A stretch of DNA of 51,679 nucleotides from Planococcus citreus (GTDB lineage Bacteria > Bacillota > Bacilli > Bacillales_A > Planococcaceae): positions 1 to 51,679 of the forward strand of contig NZ_RCCP01000010.1 of the NCBI RefSeq assembly GCF_003664125.1. Direction: 5' to 3'. Position 1 is the first letter of the stretch; each line of letters opens with the position of its first letter. The position numbers and the translations under genes are program-made. Under the pieces are notes generated by a model. It was not told where the DNA came from. It saw nothing but the letters and a program-made list of their open reading frames with translations, and did no database searches. Of this stretch, positions 21,137 through 31,625 are shown in pieces.

Positions 21137-22507
21137 ATGGACCATACATACGCGGTAATTTTGGCGGCCGGGCAAGGCACGCGCATGAAATCGAAATTGT
21201 ATAAAGTACTCCACCCTGTATGCGGCATGCCGATGGTAGAGCACGTAACGGGGAATATTCACCAGCTTGGCGTCGAGAAAATCGTCACGATCGTCGGGCA
21301 CGGAGCGGAGAAAGTAAAAGACCAGCTGGGGGACATGAGTGAATACGCACTCCAGGAAGAGCAGCTCGGCACAGCCCACGCCGTGCAGCAAGCAGCGCCA
21401 TTGATTGAAGGAAAAGCTGGGACGACAATCGTCGTATGCGGCGATACGCCTTTGATCCGTGCGGAAACGATGCAGTCACTCATCGACCATCATAAAGAAA
21501 CCGGCGCTAAAGCGACCATCCTGACGGCTATCGCTGAAGACCCGACAGGCTACGGCCGCATCATCCGGGACGCTTCTGAAAGCGTCGAGAAGATCGTCGA
21601 GCAAAAAGACGCATCGACTGCAGAGCAAGCCGTGAAAGAAATCAATACCGGAACCTATTGCTTTGATAACGAAGCTTTGTTCGACGCGTTGAAAAACGTT
21701 TCGAATGATAATGTACAAGGCGAATATTATTTGCCGGACGTCATCGAGATCCTGCAAAAACAAGGGGAAATCGTGGCGGCCTTTGCGACCGACAGCTTTG
21801 AAGAGACGCTCGGCGTCAATGACCGCGTCGCGCTGAGCCAAGCGGAGACTTTCCTTCGCCGCCGCATTGCTGAGCAACACATGCGCGCGGGTGTGTCGAT
21901 CATCGACCCGGCGACTGCGTATATCAGTGCACAGGCAAAAATCGGGGCTGATACGATCATCCACCCGAATGTCACCATTGAAGGCGATACAGTCATCGGC
22001 GAAGATTGCGTCATCACATCGAATACGCGCATCGTTTCGAGCACAATCGGCGATCGCACGGAAATCCGCAGCTCCGAAGTGTATGACAGCACGATCGGGA
22101 ACGATACCGCTGTCGGGCCATTCGCCCATATCCGCCCGCAATCTGCGCTCGGAAATGAAGTGAAGATCGGCAATTTCGTGGAAGTGAAAAAATCCGAGAT
22201 CGGCGTAGGCAGTAAAGTTTCCCATCTGAGCTATATCGGGGATGCGGCAGTCGGAACTGGCGTCAATATCGGCTGTGGCACGATCACGGTCAATTACGAC
22301 GGCAAGAACAAGCACCTCACGACCATTGAAGATGATTCGTTCATCGGCTGCAACTCGAATTTGATTGCACCGGTGACGATCGGCAAAGGCTCTTATGTCG
22401 CAGCAGGGTCGACCATCTCGAAAGATGTGCCTAGCGACGCCTTGGCGATTGGCAGAGCGCGCCAAGAAAATAAAGAAGGCTACGCAAGCAAACTAAACCG
22501 CAAATAA
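21137..22507 (+). CDS. glmU: Bifunctional UDP-N-acetylglucosamine pyrophosphorylase / glucosamine-1-phosphate acetyltransferase
   Basis: A 456-residue bifunctional enzyme making UDP-GlcNAc for peptidoglycan and teichoic acid. The N-terminal nucleotidyltransferase domain has [20 protein letters not shown] (residues 8-27). The C-terminal half, from about residue 250, is a left-handed beta-helix of hexapeptide repeats with the acetyltransferase segment [11 protein letters not shown] near 361. Length equals B. subtilis GcaD (456). CGGAGGG precedes the ATG. It is followed after 17 bases by prs. Confidence 0.97.
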   Translation: MDHTYAVILAAGQGTRMKSKLYKVLHPVCGMPMVEHVTGNIHQLGVEKIVTIVGHGAEKVKDQLGDMSEYALQEEQLGTAHAVQQAAPLIEGKAGTTIVVCGDTPLIRAETMQSLIDHHKETGAKATILTAIAEDPTGYGRIIRDASESVEKIVEQKDASTAEQAVKEINTGTYCFDNEALFDALKNVSNDNVQGEYYLPDVIEILQKQGEIVAAFATDSFEETLGVNDRVALSQAETFLRRRIAEQHMRAGVSIIDPATAYISAQAKIGADTIIHPNVTIEGDTVIGEDCVITSNTRIVSSTIGDRTEIRSSEVYDSTIGNDTAVGPFAHIRPQSALGNEVKIGNFVEVKKSEIGVGSKVSHLSYIGDAAVGTGVNIGCGTITVNYDGKNKHLTTIEDDSFIGCNSNLIAPVTIGKGSYVAAGSTISKDVPSDALAIGRARQENKEGYASKLNRK

Positions 22508-22524
22508 TAGGAGGGTTCCCCCCA

Positions 22525-23487
22525 ATGGGCATTCAAAATACTAACTCGAAGTTGAAAATCTTTTCGTTGAACTCGAACAAAGAACTCGCTGAGCAAATTG
22601 CTGAGCAAGTGGGCTTGCCGCTTGGCAAAAGCTCGGTAACACATTTTAGCGACGGAGAAATCCAGATTAACATCGAAGAAAGCATCCGTGGCTGCGATGT
22701 GTTCATCGTCCAATCGACTTCACAGCCGGTCAACGAAAATTTGATGGAGCTATTGATCATGATCGATGCCGTCAAGCGTGCATCTGCGCGTACCGTGAAC
22801 GTAGTCATCCCATACTACGGCTATGCACGCCAGGACCGTAAAGCACGTTCACGCGAGCCGATCACGGCCAAACTTGTTGCCAACTTGCTTGAAACAGCCG
22901 GCGCGACGCGTGTCGTCGTCTTGGATCTCCACGCTCCGCAAATCCAAGGGTTCTTTGATATTTTGATTGACCATCTGGTAGCTGTGCCACTCCTATCCGA
23001 TCATTTCCTGAACGATCCGAACATCGATCTCGAGAACGCGATCATCGTGTCGCCTGACCACGGCGGGGTTACGCGTGCCCGTAAAATGGCGGACCGCCTG
23101 AAAGCGCCGATTGCGATCATCGATAAGCGCCGCCCGCGACCGAACGTTGCCGAAGTCATGAACATCGTCGGGAACGTTGAAGGTAAAACAGCGATCATCA
23201 TCGATGACATCATCGACACGGCTGGAACGATTTCGATTGCAGCTAGCGCATTGATCGAAAGCGGAGCGAAAGAAGTTTACGCTTGCTGTACGCATCCGGT
23301 GCTTTCCGGCCCTGCCGTTCAGCGCATCCAGGATTCCGTCATCAAGGAATTGGTCGTGACCAACTCGATCGCTCTTGCAGATGAGAAGAAAATCGACAAG
23401 ATCAAACAATTGACGGTTGCACCGCTTCTTGCTGAAACCATCATCCGCGTACACGAACAGAAATCAGTCAGCACTTTATTTGATTGA
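22525..23487 (+). CDS. prs: Ribose-phosphate pyrophosphokinase (PRPP synthetase)
   Basis: A 320-residue PRPP synthetase making PRPP from ribose 5-phosphate and ATP for purines, pyrimidines, NAD, His and Trp. Conserved blocks are the flexible loop [17 protein letters not shown], the metal and ATP motif [12 protein letters not shown] (about 133-144) and the PRPP-binding loop [13 protein letters not shown] (about 219-231). AGGAGGG precedes the ATG. It is cotranscribed with glmU; its product is also the effector of PurR encoded 2.5 kb upstream. Confidence 0.97.
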   Translation: MGIQNTNSKLKIFSLNSNKELAEQIAEQVGLPLGKSSVTHFSDGEIQINIEESIRGCDVFIVQSTSQPVNENLMELLIMIDAVKRASARTVNVVIPYYGYARQDRKARSREPITAKLVANLLETAGATRVVVLDLHAPQIQGFFDILIDHLVAVPLLSDHFLNDPNIDLENAIIVSPDHGGVTRARKMADRLKAPIAIIDKRRPRPNVAEVMNIVGNVEGKTAIIIDDIIDTAGTISIAASALIESGAKEVYACCTHPVLSGPAVQRIQDSVIKELVVTNSIALADEKKIDKIKQLTVAPLLAETIIRVHEQKSVSTLFD

Positions 23488-23516
23488 TGGCGCTGGGGTA
23501 TCCCAGAGTCTTCCAG

Positions 23517-23542
23517 GTTTCAGCTTTATATGAACAGGGTAG
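23517..23542 (+). promoter_or_regulatory. Sigma-B-like promoter of ctc
   Basis: GTTTCA (23517-23522) and GGGTAG (23537-23542) are separated by 14 bases, close to the sigma-B consensus GTTTAA-N12-15-GGGTAT. The site is 42 bases before ctc. B. subtilis ctc is the founding sigma-B-controlled gene. Confidence 0.6.
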
Positions 23543-23583
23543 TTATAAACTATGCGTTTAATATAACTGGAGGTTGAAATTAT

Positions 23584-24234
23584 ATGGCTATCAAAATGAC
23601 AGCAGCGAAACGAGAAACAGGAAAGCCGCATTCGGCATTAACCGATTTGCGCGGCGAAGGCCACGTGCCTGGCGTCGTATACGGCTACAAAATGGAAACA
23701 ACACCAATTGCGGTATCCGAAATCGACTTGATCAAAACTTTGCGTGAATCTGGACGTAACGGCGTCATCAGCTTGGAAATCGGCGGCAAGAGCACGAACG
23801 TCGTATTGAGCGATTACCAAATGGATTCATTGAAAGGCAGCTTCAAGCACGTCGACTTCTTGGCGATCAACATGTCTGAAGAAATCGATGTTGATGCAAC
23901 TGTTCACTTGATCGGCGAATCACCAGGCGAAAAAGAAGGCGGTGTCGTCACGCAGCCGAACCGCGAAGTTCACATTCGCGTCAAGCCGAGCGATATTCCG
24001 GATTCTGTCGATATCGACATCAGCGAGCTCGCAATCGGTGACTCTGTGTCGGTCAGCGACATCCGCGACAAGTTCAGCTTTGAAATCTTGAACGACGATG
24101 ACTTCCTGTTGATCTCTGTTACAGCACCACGTACAGAAGAAGAGCTAGAAGAGCTTGAAACAACAGACGAAGGCGAAGAGCCTGAAGTAATCGGCGACAA
24201 CGAAGAAGAAGCAGCCGGCGAAGAAAAAGAATAA
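23584..24234 (+). CDS. ctc: 50S ribosomal protein L25 / general stress protein Ctc
   Basis: A 216-residue bL25 of the long Ctc type, which binds 5S rRNA in the 50S subunit. The N-terminal L25 domain occupies about residues 1-90 (KRETGKPHSALTDLRGEG, VPGVVYGYK). The C-terminal TL5 domain runs to about 190, and a strongly acidic tail of Glu and Asp ends the protein. CTGGAGG precedes the ATG. A hairpin CTGGG/CCCAG near 23493 lacks a T-run, so read-through from prs adds to the stress promoter. Confidence 0.95.
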   Translation: MAIKMTAAKRETGKPHSALTDLRGEGHVPGVVYGYKMETTPIAVSEIDLIKTLRESGRNGVISLEIGGKSTNVVLSDYQMDSLKGSFKHVDFLAINMSEEIDVDATVHLIGESPGEKEGGVVTQPNREVHIRVKPSDIPDSVDIDISELAIGDSVSVSDIRDKFSFEILNDDDFLLISVTAPRTEEELEELETTDEGEEPEVIGDNEEEAAGEEKE

Positions 24235-24250
24235 TTCCTGCAATGCTCAA

Positions 24251-24283
24251 ACAGGGACTGCCCACCGGCAGTCCCTGTTTTTA
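24251..24283 (+). terminator. Terminator after ctc
   Basis: ACAGGGACTGCC pairs perfectly with GGCAGTCCCTGT (loop CACC) and is followed by five T. Confidence 0.93.
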
Positions 24284-24342
24284 TTGCATGCGCACGGATT
24301 ATGGTAAAATAAAAGGCAGTGAAGAAGTAAAAGGAGTTTGCT

Positions 24343-24903
24343 ATGAAAATGATCATCGGCCTGGGGAATCCAGGAAAACCATATGAAGAAACCCGCCACA
24401 ATATCGGCTTTCACGTAATCGACCGGTTGGCGAAAGAATGGAACGCCTCGCTCACGCAGTCCAAGTTCAAGGGGATGTATTCCGTCGTCCACCGCCCAGA
24501 AGGCAAAGTGATGCTCGTTAAGCCGCTGACCTATATGAATCTATCCGGCGAATGTATCGGCCCTTTGATGGATTATTACAATGTCGACATGGAAGACATT
24601 GTGGTCATCTACGACGATCTGGATTTGCCGGCAGGACAGCTCCGCTTGCGCCAAAAAGGCAGCGCCGGTGGCCACAACGGCATCAAGTCACTGATCCAGC
24701 ATCTTGGCACCCAGCAGTTCAACCGCATGCGCATCGGCATCAGCCGCCCGCCTGCCGGAATGAAAGTGCCGGATTACGTACTCGCTAAGTTCAATGCTGA
24801 AGAAAAGCCATTGATGCAAGAGGCGGTCGGAAAAAGTGCGGATGCGTGCAATTACTGGCTGTCGAAACCATTTATCGAAGTCATGAACGAATACAACGGT
24901 TAA
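24343..24903 (+). CDS. pth: Peptidyl-tRNA hydrolase
   Basis: A 186-residue Pth (SpoVC in B. subtilis) that releases peptides from prematurely dropped peptidyl-tRNA. Signatures are [20 protein letters not shown] (catalytic histidine in RHN), the LTYMNLSGE block and the catalytic aspartate region [19 protein letters not shown] precedes the ATG. The small gene fin (yabK), which sits between pth and mfd in B. subtilis, is absent. Confidence 0.97.
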   Translation: MKMIIGLGNPGKPYEETRHNIGFHVIDRLAKEWNASLTQSKFKGMYSVVHRPEGKVMLVKPLTYMNLSGECIGPLMDYYNVDMEDIVVIYDDLDLPAGQLRLRQKGSAGGHNGIKSLIQHLGTQQFNRMRIGISRPPAGMKVPDYVLAKFNAEEKPLMQEAVGKSADACNYWLSKPFIEVMNEYNG

Positions 24904-25012
24904 TCGCTTTGGCGCATGCGTGCGTCCAAGGCTTTTTCCCGTTTCCTATCGTTTTTAAAAGGGTAATATAGCCATCAAACGGCTTAATTTTGGACAGGAA
25001 GGAGGAATCTTC

Positions 25013-28000
25013 ATGAAGCACATTTTGCAGACATTTTTAGGGGATTCCCACACTCAATCGTTTATCAAAGAACTGAAAAAAGGCCAGGACCACCAGCTGA
25101 TCTCGGGCTTATCCGGCAGCGCGCGCCCAATTTTTTATCAGACGGTCTATGAAGAACTCGACAAGCCGCTGCTCGTCGTGACGCCGAATTTGCTGCATGC
25201 CCAACGGGTCTATGACGATTTGGTCAGGCTCATGGGGGAGCGGCGCGTGCGTTTGTATCCAGCGGAAGAAACGATCGCCGCAGATATTGCATTTTCCGGA
25301 CCGGAACTGCGTGCCCACCGCATCGACACGCTCGACCATATGAAATCGACCGGCAAAGGCATTTACGTCACGCCGGTTTCCGGCTTGCGCAAATTATTGC
25401 CGTCCCCGGCACAATGGGACGGGGCGACTTTGCGCGTTGCGGACGGAGATGAACTCGAGACCGAGAACTGGCTATTGAAGCTTGTTGCAATGGGCTATTC
25501 CCGCACGACAATGGTCACTTCACCCGGCGAATTCGCTTTGCGCGGCGGCATCCTTGATGTCTATCCGCTGCATTTCGAGCATCCAGTGCGCATTGAACTA
25601 TTCGATACGGAAGTCGATTCCATCCGCCTGTTCTCCGCAGAAGACCAGCGCTCGCTTGAGAAAATCGAGTCGCTGTGCATTTTGCCGGCTGTCGAATTGG
25701 TGTTGTCAGCAGGACAGAAGCGTGTATTGGCAGACCGAATCGAAGATCAATTGACCGCGAGTTTGAAGAAGCTCAAGGATGACGATACGAAAGAGTTGAT
25801 GCTGCAATACGTACAGCATGATATCGATACACTCCGGAGCGGCGACGAACCGGAACAGCTGGCGAAGTACGCCGCTTTGGTCGACTCGCAATCCGCTTTT
25901 CTTGGCGATTATTTCCCTGAAGACGGCGTCGTGTTTTTCGATGAGCTCGGACGCATCCAAGAGATGACCGAAACGCTGGAGCGCGAAGAAGCGGAGTGGA
26001 CGGTGTCGCTCCTCGAAGAAGGAAAGTTCCTCCACGATGTGCCATTAGCGTACCCGTTCCGTGACGTGTTGTCGAAACTCAAGCAACCGGCCAATTTCCT
26101 GTCGCTCTTTACACGGACTTTCCCGCTCGTCACGATCAAGAAATCGCTTGCCTATTCCTGCAAGCCGATGCAATCGTTCCACGGGCAGATGAATTTACTG
26201 CAAGCTGAAATGGAACGCTGGACGCTCGGCAAATTCCGTGTATTTGTCGTGGCAAGCGGCGAAGAACGGCTGCAAAAAGTACGCTCTGTTTTGGAAGATT
26301 ATGAAATGGAAGCGGAAATTATTACCGAAAAAACCATCGTACAAGACGGCAAAACCTATCTCGTCGACGGTGAATTGTCGGGCGGCTTTGAAATGCCGCT
26401 GCAGCGCATGGCCGTCATTACAGATGCGGAATTGTTCAAAAAGCAGCCAAAGAAAAAAACCCGCGCACAAAAATTGACCAATGCCGAACGCATCAAGAGC
26501 TATTCGGAGATCAAGCCGGGCGATTATATCGTCCACATCCATCACGGCATCGGCCGGTTTGTCGGCATTGAGACATTGGAAAGCGGCGGTGTCCATAAAG
26601 ATTATCTTCACATCGTCTATAAAGGCGATGATAAATTATTTGTGCCGGTCGATAAAATCGACCTCGTCCAGAAATACATCGCCTCGGAAGAAAAGGAACC
26701 AAAGCTCCATAAAATGGGCGGCGTCGAATGGAAGAAGACACGCACGAAAGTATCGGCGGCCGTACAGGATATCGCTGATGACTTGATCAAGCTGTATGCG
26801 GAACGTGAAGCGCTCGAAGGCTTTACGTTCAGCGAAGACCAGGACATGCAGCGCCAATTCGAAACGGAATTCCCTTACGAGGAAACGCCTGACCAATTGC
26901 GCTCTATCGATGAAGTGAAAAAAGACATGGAGAGAAAGCGCCCGATGGACCGCTTAATCTGCGGTGATGTCGGCTACGGCAAAACGGAAGTCGCCATCCG
27001 TGCGGCATTCAAAGCGGTGCTAGACGGCAAGCAAGTAGCATTCCTCGTGCCGACCACCATTCTCGCCCAGCAGCATTTTGAAACGATGAGCGAGCGTTTC
27101 AAGGATTACCCGATCGAAGTCGGCCTCATGAGCCGCTTCCGCTCGAAAAAACAGCAAACTGAAACGGTCAAAGGCTTGAAGAACGGTTCGGTCGATGTCG
27201 TCGTCGGCACGCACCGCATCTTATCGAAAGATGTCGTGTATAAAGATCTCGGCTTGTTGATCATCGATGAAGAGCAGCGTTTCGGGGTGACCCATAAAGA
27301 GAAAATCAAGCAGTTGAAATCGACGGTGGATGTCTTGACCTTGACGGCGACGCCGATTCCGCGTACTTTGCACATGTCGATGATCGGCGTGCGCGATCTG
27401 TCCGTCATCGAGACGCCTCCTGCCAACCGTTTCCCGGTGCAGAGCTATGTCATGGAGCATAATGGCGGTCTCGTGCGTGAAGCGATCGAACGCGAGATGG
27501 CGCGCGGCGGCCAAGTGTTTTATTTATACAACCGTGTGAGCGATATGACCCGCAAAGTGGACGAGATCCAGCAGCTCGTTCCGGAAGCGCGCGTCGGCTA
27601 TGCCCATGGGCAGATGTCTGAGACCGAACTCGAATCGATCATTCTCGGCTTCCTCGACGGCGAATACGATGTCCTCGTGACGACGACGATCATCGAAACC
27701 GGCATCGACATCCCGAATGTCAATACGCTCATCGTCTATGACGCCGACCGCATGGGCTTGTCGCAGCTGTATCAATTGCGGGGCCGCGTCGGGCGCTCGA
27801 GCCGCGTGGCGTATGCGTATTTCATGTATCAGCGCGATAAAGTGCTGACGGATGTCGCCGAAAAACGGTTGATGGCCATCAAGGAATTCACCGAACTCGG
27901 CTCCGGCTTTAAAATTGCCATGCGCGATTTGTCGATCCGCGGGGCGGGCAATTTGCTCGGCTCCCAGCAGCACGGCTTTATCGACTCGGTCGGTTTCGAT

Positions 28001-28546
28001 TTGTATTCGCAAATGCTCGAAGAAGCAATCGAAGAACGCCGCACCGGCATGAAGAAAGAAGTCGTGCCGGAAGTGGAAATCTCGCTGACGGAAGATGCCT
28101 ATATTCCGGATAGCTATATTGCCGACGGCTACCAGAAGATCCAAATGTACAAACGCGTCAAAAACATGGAAACTGCAGAAGAAATGATCGACTTGCAGGA
28201 TGAATTGATCGACCGTTTTGGCGATTTGCCGATCGAAGCCGAGCAATTGCTGCGCATCGCCCGCATGAAAGTCTGGGCACGCGCTGCCGGTGTCGACTCG
28301 ATCAAGCAGCAAGGCGACCGTGTCACTATCAAATTGAGCGATGCTGGAACAGAAGCGATCGACGGCGGCAAAGTCGTCGAAGCTTCCGGCAGCTACGGAC
28401 GTGCAGTCGGCTTCACGATGAATGGCCAGGCACTTGTTTTGAATATAGACGGCAAGAAGACCGGCAAGCACCATCCGTTTGATGTACTCGAAGGCATGAT
28501 GGAGATTCTGGCTGATTCTGTCCGGGAAGAGGCGTCTGTCGGGTGA
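25013..28546 (+). CDS. mfd: Transcription-repair coupling factor Mfd
   Basis: An 1177-residue Mfd, the ATP-driven translocase that removes stalled RNA polymerase and recruits UvrA. It has an N-terminal UvrB-like module (about 1-350), the RNA-polymerase-interacting CarD-like domain (about 495-560, GDYIVHIHHGIGRFVGIE) and a RecG-like helicase core with Walker A GDVGYGKTE (near 646) and a DEEQRFG box (near 746). The TRCF C-terminal domain follows (about 1030-1150). Length equals B. subtilis Mfd (1177). AGGAAGGAGG precedes the ATG. Only 16 bases separate it from yabM; the spoVT gene found between them in spore formers is gone. Confidence 0.97.
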   Translation: MKHILQTFLGDSHTQSFIKELKKGQDHQLISGLSGSARPIFYQTVYEELDKPLLVVTPNLLHAQRVYDDLVRLMGERRVRLYPAEETIAADIAFSGPELRAHRIDTLDHMKSTGKGIYVTPVSGLRKLLPSPAQWDGATLRVADGDELETENWLLKLVAMGYSRTTMVTSPGEFALRGGILDVYPLHFEHPVRIELFDTEVDSIRLFSAEDQRSLEKIESLCILPAVELVLSAGQKRVLADRIEDQLTASLKKLKDDDTKELMLQYVQHDIDTLRSGDEPEQLAKYAALVDSQSAFLGDYFPEDGVVFFDELGRIQEMTETLEREEAEWTVSLLEEGKFLHDVPLAYPFRDVLSKLKQPANFLSLFTRTFPLVTIKKSLAYSCKPMQSFHGQMNLLQAEMERWTLGKFRVFVVASGEERLQKVRSVLEDYEMEAEIITEKTIVQDGKTYLVDGELSGGFEMPLQRMAVITDAELFKKQPKKKTRAQKLTNAERIKSYSEIKPGDYIVHIHHGIGRFVGIETLESGGVHKDYLHIVYKGDDKLFVPVDKIDLVQKYIASEEKEPKLHKMGGVEWKKTRTKVSAAVQDIADDLIKLYAEREALEGFTFSEDQDMQRQFETEFPYEETPDQLRSIDEVKKDMERKRPMDRLICGDVGYGKTEVAIRAAFKAVLDGKQVAFLVPTTILAQQHFETMSERFKDYPIEVGLMSRFRSKKQQTETVKGLKNGSVDVVVGTHRILSKDVVYKDLGLLIIDEEQRFGVTHKEKIKQLKSTVDVLTLTATPIPRTLHMSMIGVRDLSVIETPPANRFPVQSYVMEHNGGLVREAIEREMARGGQVFYLYNRVSDMTRKVDEIQQLVPEARVGYAHGQMSETELESIILGFLDGEYDVLVTTTIIETGIDIPNVNTLIVYDADRMGLSQLYQLRGRVGRSSRVAYAYFMYQRDKVLTDVAEKRLMAIKEFTELGSGFKIAMRDLSIRGAGNLLGSQQHGFIDSVGFDLYSQMLEEAIEERRTGMKKEVVPEVEISLTEDAYIPDSYIADGYQKIQMYKRVKNMETAEEMIDLQDELIDRFGDLPIEAEQLLRIARMKVWARAAGVDSIKQQGDRVTIKLSDAGTEAIDGGKVVEASGSYGRAVGFTMNGQALVLNIDGKKTGKHHPFDVLEGMMEILADSVREEASVG

Positions 28547-28562
28547 TGCGGGGGACAAGCAG

Positions 28563-30143
28563 ATGACGGCGCAGCATTCGATGGCCAGTTTCTTGAAAGG
28601 TGCCGCGTTACTTACACTCGCAGGGTTTGTCGTCAAACTGCTGAGCGCTGTTTACCGGGTGCCGTTTCAGAACCTGGTCGGCGACGAGGGCTTTTATATT
28701 TATCAGCAAGTGTATCCATTCGTGGCGATTTTCGGCATTTGGACGTCCTACGGCTTTGCAGTCGCTGTATCGAAATTATTGGCAGAGCAGCACGATTCAA
28801 AGCATGCCGGCATTTTACGAACGGCTACCTGGCTTATGGTAATTCTTTCCGCCTCAGCATTCGCCGCGCTCTATTTCGGGGCTGGCATGCTGGCAAGCTG
28901 GATGGGCGATCCTTTGCTTGCCGGATTGCTGCGGGCAGGGGCGTTTGCGGTCGTCTTCATGGCACCGCTTGCAATTATGAAAGGTCGACTTCAGGCAACT
29001 GGCAATATGGCACCGGTCGCTACGGCTCAAGTCGCAGAACAGGCAGTGCGCGTCTCGGTCATTTTGATCGGCGCATTTGCTGCTGTCAGCTATGGCCTCT
29101 CGCTTTATGTCGCAGGGCAAGTGGCAATCGCCGCTGCGGGCGCCGGCGCATTCGCGGCTGTGCTGTTATTATGGCGTTCTTATCGGAGTCAAAGAGAGCG
29201 CCCCATTGGCACTTTCGACCGGGGAATGGCGAAGAACCTGCTGTTTACAAGCCTTAGCGTCAGCATGAGTTCGCTGTTATTGGTGCTGTTTCAGCTGGTC
29301 GATTCGTTTACTGTCTATCGTCTGCTCGAACAGCCGCTCGGGACGGAGGCTGCCATGGAACAAAAAGGCATCTATGACCGTGCGCAACCGCTTGTGCAAT
29401 TCGGCATTTTATTGGCGACTTCTTTGACGCTGTCGCTCGTGCCGCTTATTGCCCGTACGATGCAGGAAAAAAGCGGCCGCAGCCCGGCACTATACGCGAG
29501 CCTCGCATTTCGCGTGTCCGTGTTGTTTGCGGTCGCCGCATCCGCCGGGTTGACGCTGGTTATGCCTTATGTCAATGAAGCTTTATTCCAGACGCCGGAC
29601 GGATCTGTTGCACTCATCGTTTTTAATTGGCAAATCGTTTCGATGTCACTTGTGCTGGTGCTGACGGCGATTCTGTACGGTTTCGGAAAAATCCGCGTGC
29701 CGGCGCTGTTATTGTTTGTCGGTTTGATTCTGAAACTGGCTGGCAATCTATTGCTCGTGCCACTGTACGGCATCACCGGGGCAGCGCTTGCCGGCAATAT
29801 TGGCTTGGTCTTTATTGCGGCAGCGCTCATCTGGTATTTTAAGAAAGTTTGGCCGCTGCAATTTGCTCACGCCCGTTTTTACGGCTGGCTCACAGCAGCG
29901 TCTGTGGCGATGACGATCGCGGTTTACGCCTTTGTAGTAGTGCTCGTGCCGCTATTGCCATGGTCCGGCCGGTGGGAAGCCGTATTCATCACACTGACCG
30001 CCGTGCCGCTCGGCGCTGCCGTGTTTTTACTGGTGGTGGCGAAATCACGGATCATCACCGAAAGGGAATGGTACATTATCCCGTTCGGACGCCGGCTGGC
30101 TGCGTTGCAATTGGCGCTCAATCCACGAAAGAAAAGGAGTTAG
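28563..30143 (+). CDS. yabM: MOP-superfamily polysaccharide/lipid flippase (YabM, SpoVB-like)
   Basis: A 526-residue integral membrane protein with about 14 hydrophobic segments spread along its length. It belongs to the polysaccharide-transporter/MurJ-like branch of the MOP superfamily, like B. subtilis YabM and SpoVB. The N-terminal FLKGAALLTLAGFVVKLLSA and the following YRVPFQNLVGDEGFYIYQQ loop are family features. It probably exports a lipid-linked saccharide; the substrate cannot be told. GGGGGA precedes the ATG. The stop is three bases before the yabN start, so the two are coupled. Confidence 0.9.
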   Translation: MTAQHSMASFLKGAALLTLAGFVVKLLSAVYRVPFQNLVGDEGFYIYQQVYPFVAIFGIWTSYGFAVAVSKLLAEQHDSKHAGILRTATWLMVILSASAFAALYFGAGMLASWMGDPLLAGLLRAGAFAVVFMAPLAIMKGRLQATGNMAPVATAQVAEQAVRVSVILIGAFAAVSYGLSLYVAGQVAIAAAGAGAFAAVLLLWRSYRSQRERPIGTFDRGMAKNLLFTSLSVSMSSLLLVLFQLVDSFTVYRLLEQPLGTEAAMEQKGIYDRAQPLVQFGILLATSLTLSLVPLIARTMQEKSGRSPALYASLAFRVSVLFAVAASAGLTLVMPYVNEALFQTPDGSVALIVFNWQIVSMSLVLVLTAILYGFGKIRVPALLLFVGLILKLAGNLLLVPLYGITGAALAGNIGLVFIAAALIWYFKKVWPLQFAHARFYGWLTAASVAMTIAVYAFVVVLVPLLPWSGRWEAVFITLTAVPLGAAVFLLVVAKSRIITEREWYIIPFGRRLAALQLALNPRKKRS

Positions 30144-30146
30144 ACA

Positions 30147-31625
30147 ATGCATACCATTCATATACTCGGCCTTGGCGCCGGGGATCTTCTGCAATTGCCG
30201 CTCGGCGTATACCGTACCTTGAAAGAGGCGGACCCGCTTTACTTGCGGACAGCGGATCACCCGGTCGTTACAGAGCTGGAAACAGAAGGCTTACGTTACA
30301 AGAGCTTTGATGCAATTTACGAAAAGCATGACGATTTTGCGCCGGTTTATAAGGAAATCGCCGAGACGCTTATTGCGCTTGCGGAAAACGTATCCGTTTA
30401 TTACGCAGTGCCGGGACATCCGCTCGTTGCAGAACAGACGGTACAATTTTTGATCGAAGCAGAAAAACAAGGGCGCTGTGAATTGTCGATCGCCGGGGGG
30501 CAAAGCTTTTTGGACGCTATATTCGGCGCGTTGCGCATCGATCCGATCGAAGGCTTCCAGCTGGTCGACGGCATCGGCCTCGACAGCGACCGGTTGAATA
30601 TGACCGAACACATTTTGATCGCGCAAGTGTATGACCAATTCAGCGCATCCGAAGTGAAACTATCGCTGATGGAGAAATACCCGGAAGATTACCCGGTAAC
30701 GATTGTTACAGCCGCAGGGGCCACTTCAGAGCGCCTGCGTACGGTGCCGCTCCACGAACTCGACCGTTCGGCGGAAATCGATAATTTGACGACTGTCTAC
30801 GTGCCGCCTGCAACGGAGCAGACGCAGCGGTTGAAAGAATGGCAGACATTCCGTGAAATCATCGCGAAACTGCGCAGTCCTGAAGGCTGCCCGTGGGACC
30901 GCGAGCAGACACATGAATCACTGCGTCCTTATTTACTCGAAGAAGCGCACGAATTGCTGCAGGCGATCGAAGAGGAAGATGACGAAGCCATCGCGGAAGA
31001 ACTCGGCGATGTGCTGCTGCAAGTATTCTTGCACGCGCAAATCGGCCAAGACAGCGGCTATTTCCAACTCGAAGATGTGCTAGAAGCCATTAGCGATAAA
31101 ATGATCCGCCGCCATCCGCATGTGTTCAGTGATGTGGAAGTGGCGTCGTCAGATGAAGTCGTGGATAATTGGCAAGCAATCAAGCGCCAGGAAAAACCGG
31201 CGGGCGAATCGCTGCTCGATGGCCAGGACCGCTACAGCTCCTCGTTATTGACCTCGTATAATTATCAGAAGAAAGCCGCAAAAGCAGGCTTCACGTGGAA
31301 AGATGCGGACGGCGCATGGGCGAAGTTCGAAGAGGAATTGCAGGAGTTCAAGATTGAAGTGGCGAATGGTTCCAAAGACCAACAGCTCGATGAATTCGGC
31401 GACCTGTTGTTCACGCTCGTCAACATCGCGCGTTTTTACGGCTTGTCGCCCGAACAGGCAATGGTCCAAGCGAACCATAAATTCCGCACGCGCTTTTCGC
31501 ACGTAGAGCAGCGCGCGCAAGAAGACGGCCGCACGTTTTCAGATTACACATTAGACCAGCTCGACAGCTTCTGGAACGAAGCAAAAGCTGGACACAGAGA
31601 GGACGAAAATCATGAGACTCGATAA
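30147..31625 (+). CDS. yabN: YabN: tetrapyrrole-methylase domain fused to MazG NTP pyrophosphohydrolase
   Basis: A 492-residue two-domain protein. Residues 1 to about 225 form a tetrapyrrole (corrin/porphyrin) methylase fold (IHILGLGAGDLLQLPLGVY). About 245-480 form tandem MazG-type pyrophosphohydrolase halves with the entry motif CPWDREQTH and metal-binding helices EELGDVLLQVFLHA and LDEFGDLLFTLVNIARF. MazG cleaves nucleoside triphosphates and may sanitise abnormal nucleotides; the role of the methylase half is unknown. AAAGGAG precedes the ATG. The end overlaps rqcP by 14 bases. Confidence 0.94.
   Translation: MHTIHILGLGAGDLLQLPLGVYRTLKEADPLYLRTADHPVVTELETEGLRYKSFDAIYEKHDDFAPVYKEIAETLIALAENVSVYYAVPGHPLVAEQTVQFLIEAEKQGRCELSIAGGQSFLDAIFGALRIDPIEGFQLVDGIGLDSDRLNMTEHILIAQVYDQFSASEVKLSLMEKYPEDYPVTIVTAAGATSERLRTVPLHELDRSAEIDNLTTVYVPPATEQTQRLKEWQTFREIIAKLRSPEGCPWDREQTHESLRPYLLEEAHELLQAIEEEDDEAIAEELGDVLLQVFLHAQIGQDSGYFQLEDVLEAISDKMIRRHPHVFSDVEVASSDEVVDNWQAIKRQEKPAGESLLDGQDRYSSSLLTSYNYQKKAAKAGFTWKDADGAWAKFEEELQEFKIEVANGSKDQQLDEFGDLLFTLVNIARFYGLSPEQAMVQANHKFRTRFSHVEQRAQEDGRTFSDYTLDQLDSFWNEAKAGHREDENHETR

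Noticed and set aside
21476..22465. A 329-codon open frame on the minus strand within glmU
   Set aside because: It is the complement of the hexapeptide-repeat coding region. The repetitive A-D-R-I-rich translation is a mirror of that repeat and not a real protein.
23492..23506. Hairpin CTGGG/CCCAG after prs as a terminator
   Set aside because: It has only five base pairs and no T-run, so read-through from prs into ctc is expected.
27524..28636. A 370-codon open frame on the minus strand across the end of mfd
   Set aside because: It lies antisense to the helicase part of Mfd, whose frame is fully conserved. Its translation is rich in Asp, Phe, His and Arg, typical of the complement of a GC-rich gene, and it has no ribosome site or domain.
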